Source: an uncultured Treponema sp.
GTDB lineage: Bacteria; Spirochaetota; Spirochaetia; Treponematales; Treponemataceae
Direction of reading: 5' to 3'
Length of the DNA: 54,671 nt
Assembly (NCBI GenBank): GCA_946410085.1
Contig: CAMJZA010000018.1
Coordinates: 1 to 54,671, forward strand
Part shown: in pieces, positions 16,534-24,406 of the stretch
Layout: every line of letters begins with the position of its first letter
Position numbering within the stretch: position 1 is the stretch's first letter
Made by a program: the position numbers and the translations under genes
The notes under the pieces: generated by a model
What the model was told of the DNA's origin: nothing
What the model saw: only the letters and a program-made list of their open reading frames with translations
Database searches by the model: none

Positions 16534-17882
16534 TACAGCCTGGTCACTCCCGTCCTGCAGGGGAATGACATAATGCCCGGAAGCCAGGCCTTTCCGTAGC
16601 CCTCGGACAAATCGTTCATCGGGTGCGAGTCCTGATACACGGGACTCGGTTCAAAATCCTTTATCAGGGTGAAGAACATCTGGTTCTGCTCGTTCTGCAG
16701 GATCCAGCCCTCACAGTGCAGGACCGCTGAAATGCTTACGTGATACTCACCTGTCGTGAGCTTGTCAAAGGGCAGGTCAAACTCCAGCAGGAAGCCGCCC
16801 TCACGCAGGTCGCCGGGCTTAACGTCGCCTGACCAATACATATCCGTTGTATAGATATTCTCCTCGCCCTTGAACAATGAATAGAAGATGACGAGGTTTT
16901 CCTTGTATTTCTGAATAGTGCCTTTTATGGCTAGGGTATAGCGGCTTTTCTTGTCATAGACGATGCGGTAGGGGGCATCCTTGCCATCCTCCAGTATCGA
17001 ATAGCTCTCAAAGCTTGCGACATCATAGGGGAAAAAGAAATCGTCCCTGAAGTCATTGCGCAGAATGTCTCCGTGCTTCCGGAAGGTGTCCGTACCAAAA
17101 TAAAAGTTCGCTGCGGAGGCTATGTCCGAGTTGAAGACGAGCCTGCCCTTGTCCAGGACGATTCCCTTGTTGCACAGGGTCTTGACGGCCTCCATGTTGT
17201 GGCTGACAAAGAGAACGGTCCTGCCCTCACCGCGCGAGAGCTGGTTCATCTTTCCCAACGCCTTCTTCTGGAAATCCGCATCACCGACGGCAAGCACCTC
17301 GTCCGCAATCAGGATGTCTGAGTCCAGATGGGCGGCGACGGCGAACGCAAGGCGGACATACATGCCGCTCGAATAGCGCTTGACCGGCGTGTCGATGTAC
17401 TTGCCGATCCCTGAGAAATCGATTATCTCGTCTATCTTGCGGTCAACCTCTGCTTTCTTCATGCCGAGAATCGCCCCGTTCAGGTAGACGTTCTCGCGGC
17501 CGGTCAGCTCCGGGTTAAAGCCGGTTCCGACCTCAAGCAGGCTCGCAATCTTGCCGTTTATGTAGATTTTGCCCCTGGTCGGGGCTGAAATCTGGCTTAT
17601 CATCTTGAGCAGGGTTGACTTGCCGGCCCCGTTCTTGCCGATTATGCCGACCCGGTCGCCCTTGTGTACCTCAAAGTCAATGTCCTTCAGGGCCCAGAAG
17701 CCTTCCGCATCCGCCTCGTTGCCGTCGGCGGTCACGAAGAGCTTGGAATTGGGGTCTTCCTTCCCCATCTTCTTGTAGAACCAGGACTGTATGTCCTTCT
17801 TGAGCGTGCCGGAATTTATGACCCCGAGCCGGTAATATTTGGAAAGCCGGGAAACCTTTATCGCAATGCCGCTGTTATCCAT
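16533..17882 (-). CDS. wzt: Polysaccharide ABC exporter ATPase (Wzt type) with C-terminal glycan-binding extension
   Basis: The ATPase domain is at about 1-265: Walker A GKNGAGKST (82-90), signature YSSGMYVRL (170-178) and Walker B ILIADE (190-195) followed by VLAVGD. The family pattern of O-antigen and teichoic-acid exporters is clear. About 180 residues follow (275-449) and form a beta-rich domain like Wzt-C, which in characterised systems recognises the modified end of the glycan. The total of 449 fits Wzt with this domain. It lies 12 bp downstream of the permease gene. Confidence 0.9.
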   Translation of the reverse strand: MDNSGIAIKVSRLSKYYRLGVINSGTLKKDIQSWFYKKMGKEDPNSKLFVTADGNEADAEGFWALKDIDFEVHKGDRVGIIGKNGAGKSTLLKMISQISAPTRGKIYINGKIASLLEVGTGFNPELTGRENVYLNGAILGMKKAEVDRKIDEIIDFSGIGKYIDTPVKRYSSGMYVRLAFAVAAHLDSDILIADEVLAVGDADFQKKALGKMNQLSRGEGRTVLFVSHNMEAVKTLCNKGIVLDKGRLVFNSDIASAANFYFGTDTFRKHGDILRNDFRDDFFFPYDVASFESYSILEDGKDAPYRIVYDKKSRYTLAIKGTIQKYKENLVIFYSLFKGEENIYTTDMYWSGDVKPGDLREGGFLLEFDLPFDKLTTGEYHVSISAVLHCEGWILQNEQNQMFFTLIKDFEPSPVYQDSHPMNDLSEGYGKAWLPGIMSFPCRTGVTRL

Positions 17883-17894
17883 ACAACACCTGCC

Positions 17895-18791
17895 CTATAT
17901 CACGTCTACGAAGGTGCGCTCGCCCCGGGTAAAGAGCACCAGGCCCAGGAACAGCAGGACTGCGCTGACCGCACCGCTGACGGCGTACATCTGGAGGCTG
18001 ACGCTGCCTGCCCCGTAGAACCAGACGCGGAAGGCCTCGACCGGAGCACTCATCGGGTTCAGCATGAAGAGGAAACGGTACTTTGCCGGGGCCTGGGAGA
18101 GCGGGTAGACGACCGGCGTGACGTACATCGCAAGGGGCATCGCAAAGCTGACGAGGTTGTTCAGGTCGCGGTACTTGGTCGTCATTGCGCTCAGTATCAG
18201 GCCGAATCCCATCCCCATCGCCCCGATCCAGACAAGGAGCAGGGGGAAAAGGAGGACCAGGGGAGAGGGCTGTATCGGGGCCCCCGTCGCAATATAATAG
18301 AAATAAATGCAGAGGAGAAAGGCAAACTGAATGAGGAGGCGCAGGATCTGCCCGGCAACGTCCGCAATGGGGACGCAGAGCCGGGGAAAGTAGACCTTGC
18401 TGAAGACCCCCTGATTGGTGAGAAAGGTGTTGGAACCGCAGCCCACGCACTTGTTGAAGTACTGCCAGAGCATGTTGCCGGGAAAGTAGAAGAGCACGTA
18501 GGGAATGCCGTCAGTGCCGAGGCCCGCCAGCTTGCCGAACACGAAGGTGTACATGACGGCGGAAATCAGCGGCTGGACGACGTACCAGAGGGGTCCTAGG
18601 ACGGTCTGCTTGTATGCCACCGTCCAGTCCCGCTTTATGAGCATGAAGATAAGATCACGGTAATGAATAACGTCCCGAAGGTGAAGGTCCAGAAGCCCCT
18701 GCTCGGCAGAAATGACCTTGGTCCACTTGTCCCCACCCTCGCCGACCCTGCCAGAGCGTTCCATTCCGTTATATTGCCCGCTCAAAGGCAT
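17895..18791 (-). CDS. wzm: Polysaccharide ABC exporter permease (Wzm type, ABC-2)
   Basis: The 298-residue ABC-2 permease has a cytoplasmic N-terminus ending DLIFMLIKRDWTVAYKQTVLG, the family's amphipathic entry (RD-x4-YK). Six hydrophobic segments follow. It pairs with Wzt to flip undecaprenyl-linked glycan. AAGGGG lies about 9 nt before the ATG at 18791; an internal ATG at 18764 is a less likely alternative. It is the first gene of the five-gene glycan cluster and is divergent from thrC. Confidence 0.92.
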   Translation of the reverse strand: MPLSGQYNGMERSGRVGEGGDKWTKVISAEQGLLDLHLRDVIHYRDLIFMLIKRDWTVAYKQTVLGPLWYVVQPLISAVMYTFVFGKLAGLGTDGIPYVLFYFPGNMLWQYFNKCVGCGSNTFLTNQGVFSKVYFPRLCVPIADVAGQILRLLIQFAFLLCIYFYYIATGAPIQPSPLVLLFPLLLVWIGAMGMGFGLILSAMTTKYRDLNNLVSFAMPLAMYVTPVVYPLSQAPAKYRFLFMLNPMSAPVEAFRVWFYGAGSVSLQMYAVSGAVSAVLLFLGLVLFTRGERTFVDVI

Positions 18792-18804
18792 TTTGTCAAG
18801 CCCC

Positions 18805-18833
18805 TTGCAATTATATGCAGAATCTGCTAAACT
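18805..18833 (+). promoter_or_regulatory. Candidate thrC promoter
   Basis: TTGCAA (18805-18810) and TAAACT (18828-18833) have 17-bp spacing, giving a leader of about 40 nt with AAGGA before the thrC ATG. On the opposite strand TATAAT at 18810-18815 may serve wzm, so the two would overlap. Confidence 0.4.
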
Positions 18834-18879
18834 TTTGCATTATTTTACAAAGCAATTCGTTGCATAAGGATGCTTTACC

Positions 18880-20292
18880 ATGATATACACAGATACACGG
18901 GATAAAACTGTTGCCGTTGATTTTAAGACTGCCGTCCTGAACGGCATGAATGCCGAGAGCGGAGGCCTCTATATTCCGACGTCGTTTCCGAAAATTGACC
19001 GCTCCTATATAGAACGGACTCCGGAGCCTTCTTTCCGTGAGATTGCATTTGCAATGGCAAAACCCTATGTTGAAGGCGAAATTCCTGATGCCGATCTCGA
19101 ATCAATCATTCAGGATGCCTACCCCTTCCTGCCCCAGATTGTTCCGATTGAAAAAGTTACCTACATCCTGGAGCTGTTTCACGGTCCTACCTGCGCCTTC
19201 AAGGACTTCGGCGCCCGTTTCATGGCGCGGGTCATGTCCTACTTCAACCGGGGGGCGGACGACAACCTGCACATCCTCGTAGCCACCAGCGGCGACACCG
19301 GTTCTGCAGTCGGCAGCGCCTTTCACAATGTGCCGGGAATCGACGTGACGATCCTCTTCCCTGACGGAAAGATTTCTCCCCTGCAGGAGAAACAGCTGAC
19401 CACCTTTGACGGCAATGTGCGCGCACTCAAGGTGAAGGGAACCTTCGACGACTGCCAGAAGCTCGTCAAGACGGCCTTTACCGACCTGGAGCTCCGCAAG
19501 AAGTTCCGCCTGTCATCGGCAAACTCAATCAACATTTCACGCCTGCTGCCCCAGAGCTTCTACTACATGTATTCCTCGCTCGTCGTAAAGAACCGGATTC
19601 CGCACGACAGCAAGATTGACGATGCGTCCATTATTACGATTGTTCCGAGCGGTAACTTCGGTAACCTGACGAGCGGTCTCATCGCCCGCGAGATGGGTGC
19701 CCCCATCAAGGGCTTTGTCGCGGCGACCAATGCGAACCATACGGTTCCCGACTGGATTGCAACCGGTGACTACCGGGCACGGGAATCGCAGGCGACCCTT
19801 TCCAATGCAATGGATGTCGGTGCGCCGAGCAATTATGAGCGCATCATTTCCATGTACAGTCTGGAGCAGGTGCGTCAGCTCTTTGCCTCCTACTGGACCG
19901 ATGATGCAGGGACCATGGATGCGATTAAGAAATGCAACAGCAAGACCGGCTATATCATCGATCCCCACGGGGCAATCGGCTGGAAGGCCTGGTACGATAT
20001 GCGGAACGGAGATATGGAAAAACTCATCGGCGGCTTCAAGGGTGACATAGACAAGCCCGGCCTGACGCCGAGCATTCCTTCCTGGGCAGGCGATGTCGTG
20101 CAAGGCAAGGCCGTCGGCATCGTGCTGGAGACTGCCCACCCGTCAAAGTTCGGCGCTACGGTGCAGGAGGCGGTCGGCCGCAGTCCCAGCATGCCGTCCA
20201 GTCTGGAGCGGGTCATGCGGCTCAAGGACAACTCCATTCCGATGACGAAGGACTACGAATCCTTTAAGTCCTGGCTCGTCGAAAACCTGTAA
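18880..20292 (+). CDS. thrC: Threonine synthase
   Basis: The 470-residue PLP enzyme converts O-phosphohomoserine to threonine. The N-terminal MIYTDTRDK with GGLYIP and the PLP lysine K108 in TCAFKDFGARF are family hallmarks. The phosphate-binding ATSGDTGSAVGSAF and VPSGNFGNLTSGL motifs follow. Length matches the long (fungal/E. coli-type) class. No other threonine-pathway gene is in the window. The next gene starts 32 bp later. Confidence 0.97.
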   Translation: MIYTDTRDKTVAVDFKTAVLNGMNAESGGLYIPTSFPKIDRSYIERTPEPSFREIAFAMAKPYVEGEIPDADLESIIQDAYPFLPQIVPIEKVTYILELFHGPTCAFKDFGARFMARVMSYFNRGADDNLHILVATSGDTGSAVGSAFHNVPGIDVTILFPDGKISPLQEKQLTTFDGNVRALKVKGTFDDCQKLVKTAFTDLELRKKFRLSSANSINISRLLPQSFYYMYSSLVVKNRIPHDSKIDDASIITIVPSGNFGNLTSGLIAREMGAPIKGFVAATNANHTVPDWIATGDYRARESQATLSNAMDVGAPSNYERIISMYSLEQVRQLFASYWTDDAGTMDAIKKCNSKTGYIIDPHGAIGWKAWYDMRNGDMEKLIGGFKGDIDKPGLTPSIPSWAGDVVQGKAVGIVLETAHPSKFGATVQEAVGRSPSMPSSLERVMRLKDNSIPMTKDYESFKSWLVENL

Positions 20293-20323
20293 TTAATGGA
20301 AGCCGGAAGGCGGGGAAAACACC

Positions 20324-20833
20324 ATGGCAGAAACAGACAGTACGCAGTCAGAAAAATATGTCCGCCCCACTTGGGACGAGTACTTCATGGAAGTCTGCCG
20401 CACGATTGCCAAGCGGGCAACCTGTGACAGGGGACGGAGCGGCTGCGTCATTGCGAAGGACAACCAGATCCTTGTCACCGGCTACGTCGGCAGTCCTGCC
20501 GGCCTCCCCCACTGCGATGATGCCGGGCATCTGATGCGGAAGATGATACACTCTGACGGCTCGATTACCCAGCACTGCGTCCGCACGGTCCACGCCGAGC
20601 AGAACGCCATCTGTCAGGCGGCAAAGCGGGGCATACCGATCGACGGCGCTACCGTCTACTGCAAGATGACCCCCTGCCGTACCTGTGCGATGCTGATCAT
20701 AAACTGCGGCATACAGCGGGTTGTCTGCGAAAAACACTACCACGACGAGGCAGATTCAATGGCGATGTTCCGTGAAGCGGGTATAAAGATCGAACACCTG
20801 GAAGACAGCATTCAGACGTACGAGAATATGTAA
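20324..20833 (+). CDS. Deoxycytidylate deaminase / ComE-type zinc deaminase
   Basis: The 169-residue CDA-fold enzyme has the zinc site VHAEQNAI (H90, proton-shuttling E92) and TPCRTCAM (C118, C121). The N-terminal YFMEVCRTIAKRATCDR and inner GYVGSPAGLPHCDDAGH segments match dCMP deaminases, which convert dCMP to dUMP for dTTP synthesis. GGCGGGG lies upstream of the ATG. It is probably cotranscribed with thrC and ends in a strong bidirectional terminator. Confidence 0.93.
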   Translation: MAETDSTQSEKYVRPTWDEYFMEVCRTIAKRATCDRGRSGCVIAKDNQILVTGYVGSPAGLPHCDDAGHLMRKMIHSDGSITQHCVRTVHAEQNAICQAAKRGIPIDGATVYCKMTPCRTCAMLIINCGIQRVVCEKHYHDEADSMAMFREAGIKIEHLEDSIQTYENM

Positions 20834-20848
20834 CAGGGCTGATTACAA

Positions 20849-20892
20849 GATGAAACTAGACCAGTTACACGATGAAACTGGTCCAGTTACAA
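20849..20892. repeat. Two 22-bp tandem dyad repeats after the deaminase gene
   Basis: Units at 20849-20870 and 20871-20892 share GATGAAACT at the start and CCAGTTACA near the end. Each has an AACT/AGTT inverted pair, and the second is perfect (AACTGG-T-CCAGTT). A third, diverged unit (20893-20914) merges into the terminator stem. They resemble in size and dyad form the arrays at 22387 and 54116. Confidence 0.75.
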
Positions 20893-20895
20893 GAT

Positions 20896-20934
20896 GAAAA
20901 AGGGCTGATTACAGTTTGTAACCAGCCCTTTTTC
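20896..20934. terminator. Strong bidirectional terminator between the deaminase gene and azgA
   Basis: The 12-bp stem GAAAAAGGGCTG (20896-20907) pairs with CAGCCCTTTTTC (20923-20934). A-rich and T-rich arms let it serve both converging genes. Confidence 0.85.
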
Positions 20935-20983
20935 ATGTCTGTGCCATGCCTGCAGAAAGATTCCTGCAGGCGTGCGGGACATT

Positions 20984-21001
20984 TCTGACAGGCCTGTCAG
21001 A
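20984..21001. repeat. 18-bp perfect palindrome across the azgA stop codon
   Basis: TCTGACAGG/CCTGTCAGA is perfectly self-complementary. It includes the last codons and stop of the minus-strand permease gene. A hairpin with a 7-bp stem and GGCC loop is possible. A second small inverted repeat CCTGCA/TGCAGG lies at about 20949-20970. There is no T tract. Confidence 0.7.
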
Positions 21002-22307
21002 CGGCCTTTGCAGCCTCAAAGATGATGTCTGCAATGAAGATTGCGGCAAGAATCCAGGTTACCACGGGGATATCCTTTGCCTTCTTTCCGGCGACCTTGC
21101 AGAGGACATACGAGATGACGCCCCATATAATTCCCTTTGAAATCGAATAGGAGAAGGGCATGACCATAATCGTGATGAATGCGGGAATTCCTTCGGTGGG
21201 ATCGGAGAAATCAATCGTCGTAACGGACTTCATCATCAGATAGCCGACGAAAATCAGTGCCGGTGCCGTTGCTGCAGAAGGAACGAGGGCAAAGAGCGGG
21301 CTCAGGAAGAGGGAGAGCAGGAACAGGAGGGCCGTTACAACCGAGGTCAGACCCGTCCGTCCGCCGGCTGCAACACCGGATGTTGACTCAACGAAGCTCG
21401 TTACCGTAGAGGTTCCGAGACAGGCACCGGCAACCGTTCCCACGGCGTCGGAGAACAGCGCCTGCTTTGCGTTGACGATGTTACCGTCCTTGTCCTTCAG
21501 GTTTGCCTGCTCAGCGACACCCATCAGCGTACCGATTGTATCGAACATATCGGTAAAGAGGAAGGTGAAGAAGACGACGAAGAACTTGAGGGTCATGACA
21601 TTCTGCCACTCGAACTTGAAGAACAGGGGGGCTGCCGGCGTTGAAAAGGGCTTCCAGCCGTCGGGAACTGACGTAACGCCAAAGGGAATGCCGATGATGG
21701 TTGTCAGTATAATGCCGATCAGGATTGCACCGGGAACCTTGAGGACATAGAGGATAATCGTCAGGATGAGGCCGATCACCGCGACGATTGCCGTTGCATG
21801 GCTCATCGTGAAGTTCTCGAAGCCGATCAGCGTTCCCGTGTCGGTTCCGACGATTCCGGCATTTGCAAGGCCGATCAGCGTGATGAAGAGGCCGATTCCG
21901 ACGGCGACGGCCTTGCGCAGGCCCACCGGAATGGACTTGATGATGGCCTCACGGATGCCGACGAGTGAAAGGATGATGAAGAGAATTCCTTCCAGCAGGA
22001 CGGCTGTCAGGGCAAACTGCCAGCTGCAGCCCATTCCGAGTACGACGGTGTAGGTGAAAAATGCGTTCAAGCCTAGTCCGGGGGCAAGGGCAACCGGCAG
22101 GTTGGCACACAGGGCCATGACGAGCGTTGCAATTGCCGACGAAATAGCCGTTGCCGTGAACACGCCGCCCCAGCTCATGCCGGAATCAGACAGGATGCCC
22201 GGGTTTACGGCAAGAATGTAGGACATCGCCAGGAACGTCGTCAATCCGGCGATAACTTCGCGGCTGACCGTGCTGCCGCGCTCTTTGACCTTAAAGAACT
22301 TTTCCAT
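20997..22307 (-). CDS. AzgA/PbuG-type purine nucleobase permease
   Basis: From the start at 22307 the product is 436 residues with about 12 to 14 membrane segments. It is recognised as NCS2/AzgA by TTFLAMSYILAVNP after the first amphipathic part, the LAPGLGLNAFFTY motif and the later FLFTDMFDTIGTLMGVAEQA. Such proteins import adenine, guanine or hypoxanthine by proton symport. AGAGGAGG lies 14 nt before the ATG, which is long; an upstream in-frame extension to 22358 overlaps the promoter and is rejected. A 22-bp VNTR lies just upstream of its promoter. Confidence 0.94.
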   Translation of the reverse strand: MEKFFKVKERGSTVSREVIAGLTTFLAMSYILAVNPGILSDSGMSWGGVFTATAISSAIATLVMALCANLPVALAPGLGLNAFFTYTVVLGMGCSWQFALTAVLLEGILFIILSLVGIREAIIKSIPVGLRKAVAVGIGLFITLIGLANAGIVGTDTGTLIGFENFTMSHATAIVAVIGLILTIILYVLKVPGAILIGIILTTIIGIPFGVTSVPDGWKPFSTPAAPLFFKFEWQNVMTLKFFVVFFTFLFTDMFDTIGTLMGVAEQANLKDKDGNIVNAKQALFSDAVGTVAGACLGTSTVTSFVESTSGVAAGGRTGLTSVVTALLFLLSLFLSPLFALVPSAATAPALIFVGYLMMKSVTTIDFSDPTEGIPAFITIMVMPFSYSISKGIIWGVISYVLCKVAGKKAKDIPVVTWILAAIFIADIIFEAAKAV

Positions 22308-22346
22308 AACCAGAAATAAATCCTCCTCTGGGAATTTTACGGGAAA

Positions 22347-22375
22347 AGTATAGCACAAAGGGGATTTTATATCAA
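22347..22375 (-). promoter_or_regulatory. azgA promoter
   Basis: On the minus strand TTGATA (22370-22375) and TATACT (22347-22352) have 17-bp spacing and a TGC in front of the -10 (extended -10). The leader would be about 33 nt and carries the AGAGGAGG ribosome-binding site. Confidence 0.75.
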
Positions 22376-22386
22376 TTTGTAGAAAT

Positions 22387-22539
22387 TACGTCCGTGCATA
22401 CGGGAATGTGCGTCCATGCATACGGGAATGTGCGTCCATGCATACGGGAATGTGCGTCCGTGCATACGGGAATGTGCATCCGTGCACACGGGAATATGCA
22501 TCCGTGCACACGGGAATGTGCGCCCGTGTAGGCGGAAAA
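22387..22539. repeat. 22-bp tandem repeat (VNTR), six full units plus a diverged seventh
   Basis: Units start at 22387, 22409, 22431, 22453, 22475, 22497 and 22519. Each holds CCnTGCAnACGGGAAT or a close variant. Units with CCGTG-CA-CACGG or CCGT-GCAT-ACGG are dyads. The period is not a multiple of three, so the stop-free minus-strand frame through it is not a gene. The left edge is 12 bp upstream of the azgA -35. The gap between azgA and tRNA-Gly holds otherwise only the two promoters. Confidence 0.92.
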
Positions 22540-22575
22540 ATACGGGTATATCAGCGAATTTTCTATCCGAAGCTA

Positions 22576-22604
22576 TTGACAAAAATGCAGAATAGCTTTA
22601 TTAT
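22576..22604 (+). promoter_or_regulatory. Promoter of tRNA-Gly(UCC)
   Basis: Perfect TTGACA (22576-22581), 17-bp spacer and TATTAT (22599-22604). Transcription would begin near 22611, about 9 nt before the tRNA. Confidence 0.85.
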
Positions 22605-22619
22605 CATATCATCGATTTT

Positions 22620-22692
22620 GCGGTAGTCGTATAACGGCTCATTACCCCAGCCTTCCAAGCTGGAGACGAGGGTTCGACTCCCTTCTACCGCT
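22620..22692 (+). tRNA. tRNA-Gly(UCC)
   Basis: Acceptor GCGGTAG (22620-22626) pairs with CTACCGC (22685-22691). The anticodon stem CCAGC/GCTGG closes loop CTTCCAA with TCC at 22654-22656. The T arm has GAGGG-TTCGACT-CCCTT. No CCA is encoded. It reads GGA and GGG codons. Confidence 0.96.
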
Positions 22693-22697
22693 TGCTT

Positions 22698-22722
22698 GAC
22701 CCCTTTTTGAGGGGTCTTTTTT
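22698..22722 (+). terminator. Rho-independent terminator after tRNA-Gly(UCC)
   Basis: GACCCC (22698-22703) pairs with GGGGTC (22711-22716), followed by six T residues. The remaining gap to 22824 contains two more inverted repeats (CCCGGCA/TGCCGGG and GCCAG/CTGGC) that may fold at the 3' end of the mgtC message. Confidence 0.85.
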
Positions 22723-22824
22723 ATGCTCACAGCTCTTCCCGGCAGAAGCCGGAAACAGCATTTGCCGGGGCCGCCAGCATTCTGACTGGCAGGTAATTCC
22801 CTTTTCTGCCCCGGACCCAATCAC

Positions 22825-23520
22825 TTAATCCGTCATGGAAAACTCTTCCAGTTCTCCCACCTTGGCAAGCGCATCGATGACATTGGTGTAGGTATCCACA
22901 TCGGGCGATTTGACCGAATAGCGGAGGATAATCTTCTTGTCTGCCATAATCCGGCTGATGTTCACGTCCGTCACCTTGAATCCGTTCTGTTCAATCGCTG
23001 CTTTCACGGCTGCAAGGTTAAGCTGGTCATTCCCGAACACAAGGTGCAGGACCTTATTGCGTCCGGCAAGAAAAAAACGGCTCTCTATCTTTTCCAGCAC
23101 GATGAGCAGGAAGATGGCGACGGCAAGCACGAGCAGGGACTGCTCGTACAGACCTGCCCCCAGGGCAAGTCCTATTGCGGCGGCTGTCCAGACGACCGCT
23201 GCCGAGGTCAGTCCGCGTATATTCAGCCCCTGATGGACGATGGCACCGCCGCCCAAAAAGCCGATGCCGCTGACGACCCCTGCGATTACACGGGTCGGGT
23301 CGCCGCCGTAAAAGCCCTTCCCGGTCTGTATTTCGGTCAGGGAATATGAGAGGATTGCCAGCAGGGTTGAGGAGACGCTGATGAGCACCAGGGTCCTCAT
23401 GCCGACGACCTGATAGCGGTGCTTGCGTTCCAGGCCCAGGACAGCCCCGGATACGGAACTTGCCAGTATCTTCAGGAAAGAGACCAGATAAAAATCCATT
23501 GAAATACCGAACAGTTCCAT
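22825..23520 (-). CDS. MgtC/SapB family membrane protein
   Basis: From ATG 23520, preceded by AGGAGG at 8-9 nt, the product is 231 residues. The N-terminal MgtC domain has about four to five membrane segments and the conserved stretches VSGAVLGLERKHRYQVVGMR, GGDPTRVIAGVVSGIGFLGG and RGLTSAAVVWTAAAIGLALG. A soluble ACT-like C-terminal domain follows (about 150-231). Family members act in magnesium limitation or in control of membrane ATPases; the exact role here is unknown. It follows the unknown gene by 14 bp. Confidence 0.92.
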   Translation of the reverse strand: MELFGISMDFYLVSFLKILASSVSGAVLGLERKHRYQVVGMRTLVLISVSSTLLAILSYSLTEIQTGKGFYGGDPTRVIAGVVSGIGFLGGGAIVHQGLNIRGLTSAAVVWTAAAIGLALGAGLYEQSLLVLAVAIFLLIVLEKIESRFFLAGRNKVLHLVFGNDQLNLAAVKAAIEQNGFKVTDVNISRIMADKKIILRYSVKSPDVDTYTNVIDALAKVGELEEFSMTD

Positions 23521-23534
23521 GTGCAGCGGTCCTC

Positions 23535-24341
23535 CTAGCGTTTCTTCCTGCCGAACAGCTTGAGCCCGCCCGCTCCGTAGCGGGTACCGGCCTTGACCCA
23601 TTCGACGGATGTCTTTGCATCGAATTTCGCCCCCGTTGCCTCAAATGCATCGAGATATGAGGCAAGCCACTTTCCCAGTTCCATATCGCTCGCACCGATT
23701 TCGTTGTCAATGCTGCTCCGGGCAAGCAGGATGTTCACGAAGGACTTATTGCCGAACTGAACGGCCAGATTCTCTGCAAAAATCTCAAAGGCAGCAGCGG
23801 CGGCGGCAACAACGGGCGATGAAATTGACGAACCGCCGGAACGGAGGGCCGGAGAGCGGAAGATGTCAACCTGATCGGGCGTCTCCTTGAAGAGGAACAC
23901 GAGCATTCCCGGCGTACCGGAAGCATTTTTCTTTTCAAAGCGGGACAGGACCTCCAGTGCAAGGCACTGAAAGGGAAGTATCAGCTCGTCGCAGCCGCGG
24001 GTACACTCCCCGCAGGATACGGGACGCTCCTGGGAAGCAAGCCATTCCGTGTCAAAGTACAGAACCGCTTCATCCATGTGTCCGAACGTAGCCTCTGTAC
24101 TGAAAATAATGGTTCGGGACGATATGGGAGATGCCCGGTGCCATTCAACCAGGGAAATGCCGGAAGCCTCGGTAATCAGCATGTTCCTTTCAGTTTCGGA
24201 GGAAGCACCATCTTCTTCTTCTCCTTTCCGCTCACTTTCCGGGGTCGTAATCGATATGCTTCTGCCGGACAGCGCCATGCCGTCTGCAAACTTGCTTCCG
24301 GCGGGCATCTCTTTCCCGGCAACAAGGACTGTCTTCGCCAT
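23535..24341 (-). CDS. Protein of unknown function, Rossmann-like in outline
   Basis: The 268-residue soluble protein is not recognised. It starts MAKTVLVAGKEMPAGSKFAD and later has RTIIFSTEATF. Further on an Ala-rich helix (VVAAAAAAFEIFAENLAVQF) precedes FVNILLARSSIDNEIGASD. The order of strands and helices recalls a degenerate short-chain dehydrogenase, but the glycine-rich NAD loop and YxxxK are absent, so an enzyme activity should not be assumed. An extended -10 TGCTATACT ends 6 nt before the ATG and there is no Shine-Dalgarno. It is probably cotranscribed with mgtC. Confidence 0.7.
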   Translation of the reverse strand: MAKTVLVAGKEMPAGSKFADGMALSGRSISITTPESERKGEEEDGASSETERNMLITEASGISLVEWHRASPISSRTIIFSTEATFGHMDEAVLYFDTEWLASQERPVSCGECTRGCDELILPFQCLALEVLSRFEKKNASGTPGMLVFLFKETPDQVDIFRSPALRSGGSSISSPVVAAAAAAFEIFAENLAVQFGNKSFVNILLARSSIDNEIGASDMELGKWLASYLDAFEATGAKFDAKTSVEWVKAGTRYGAGGLKLFGRKKR

Positions 24342-24347
24342 ATTCCC

Positions 24348-24376
24348 AGTATAGCATATAATAACGGACTTTGCAA
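24348..24376 (-). promoter_or_regulatory. Promoter of the unknown gene-mgtC operon
   Basis: On the minus strand TTGCAA (24371-24376), 17-bp spacer and TATACT (24348-24353) with TGC before it. The -10 ends 6 nt from the ATG. Its -35 overlaps the -35 of the divergent transporter promoter within the 14-bp palindrome GACTTTGCAAAGTC (24367-24380). Confidence 0.65.
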
Positions 24377-24398
24377 AGTCGGCCCGTATCGCTATACT
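24370..24398 (+). promoter_or_regulatory. Promoter of the SDF transporter gene
   Basis: TTTGCA (24370-24375), 17-bp spacer and TATACT (24393-24398). The -10 ends 8 nt before the ATG at 24407, and no Shine-Dalgarno is present. Confidence 0.65.
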
Positions 24399-24406
24399 AG
24401 ACTTCT

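Noticed and set aside
22387..22539. Possible CRISPR array
   Set aside because: The 22-bp units are directly adjacent with no unique spacers, and no cas genes are in the window.
22367..22582. Open frames of about 70 residues on both strands through the VNTR
   Set aside because: A 22-bp period rotates the frame, so these arise from a stop-free repeat; no ribosome site or conserved domain.
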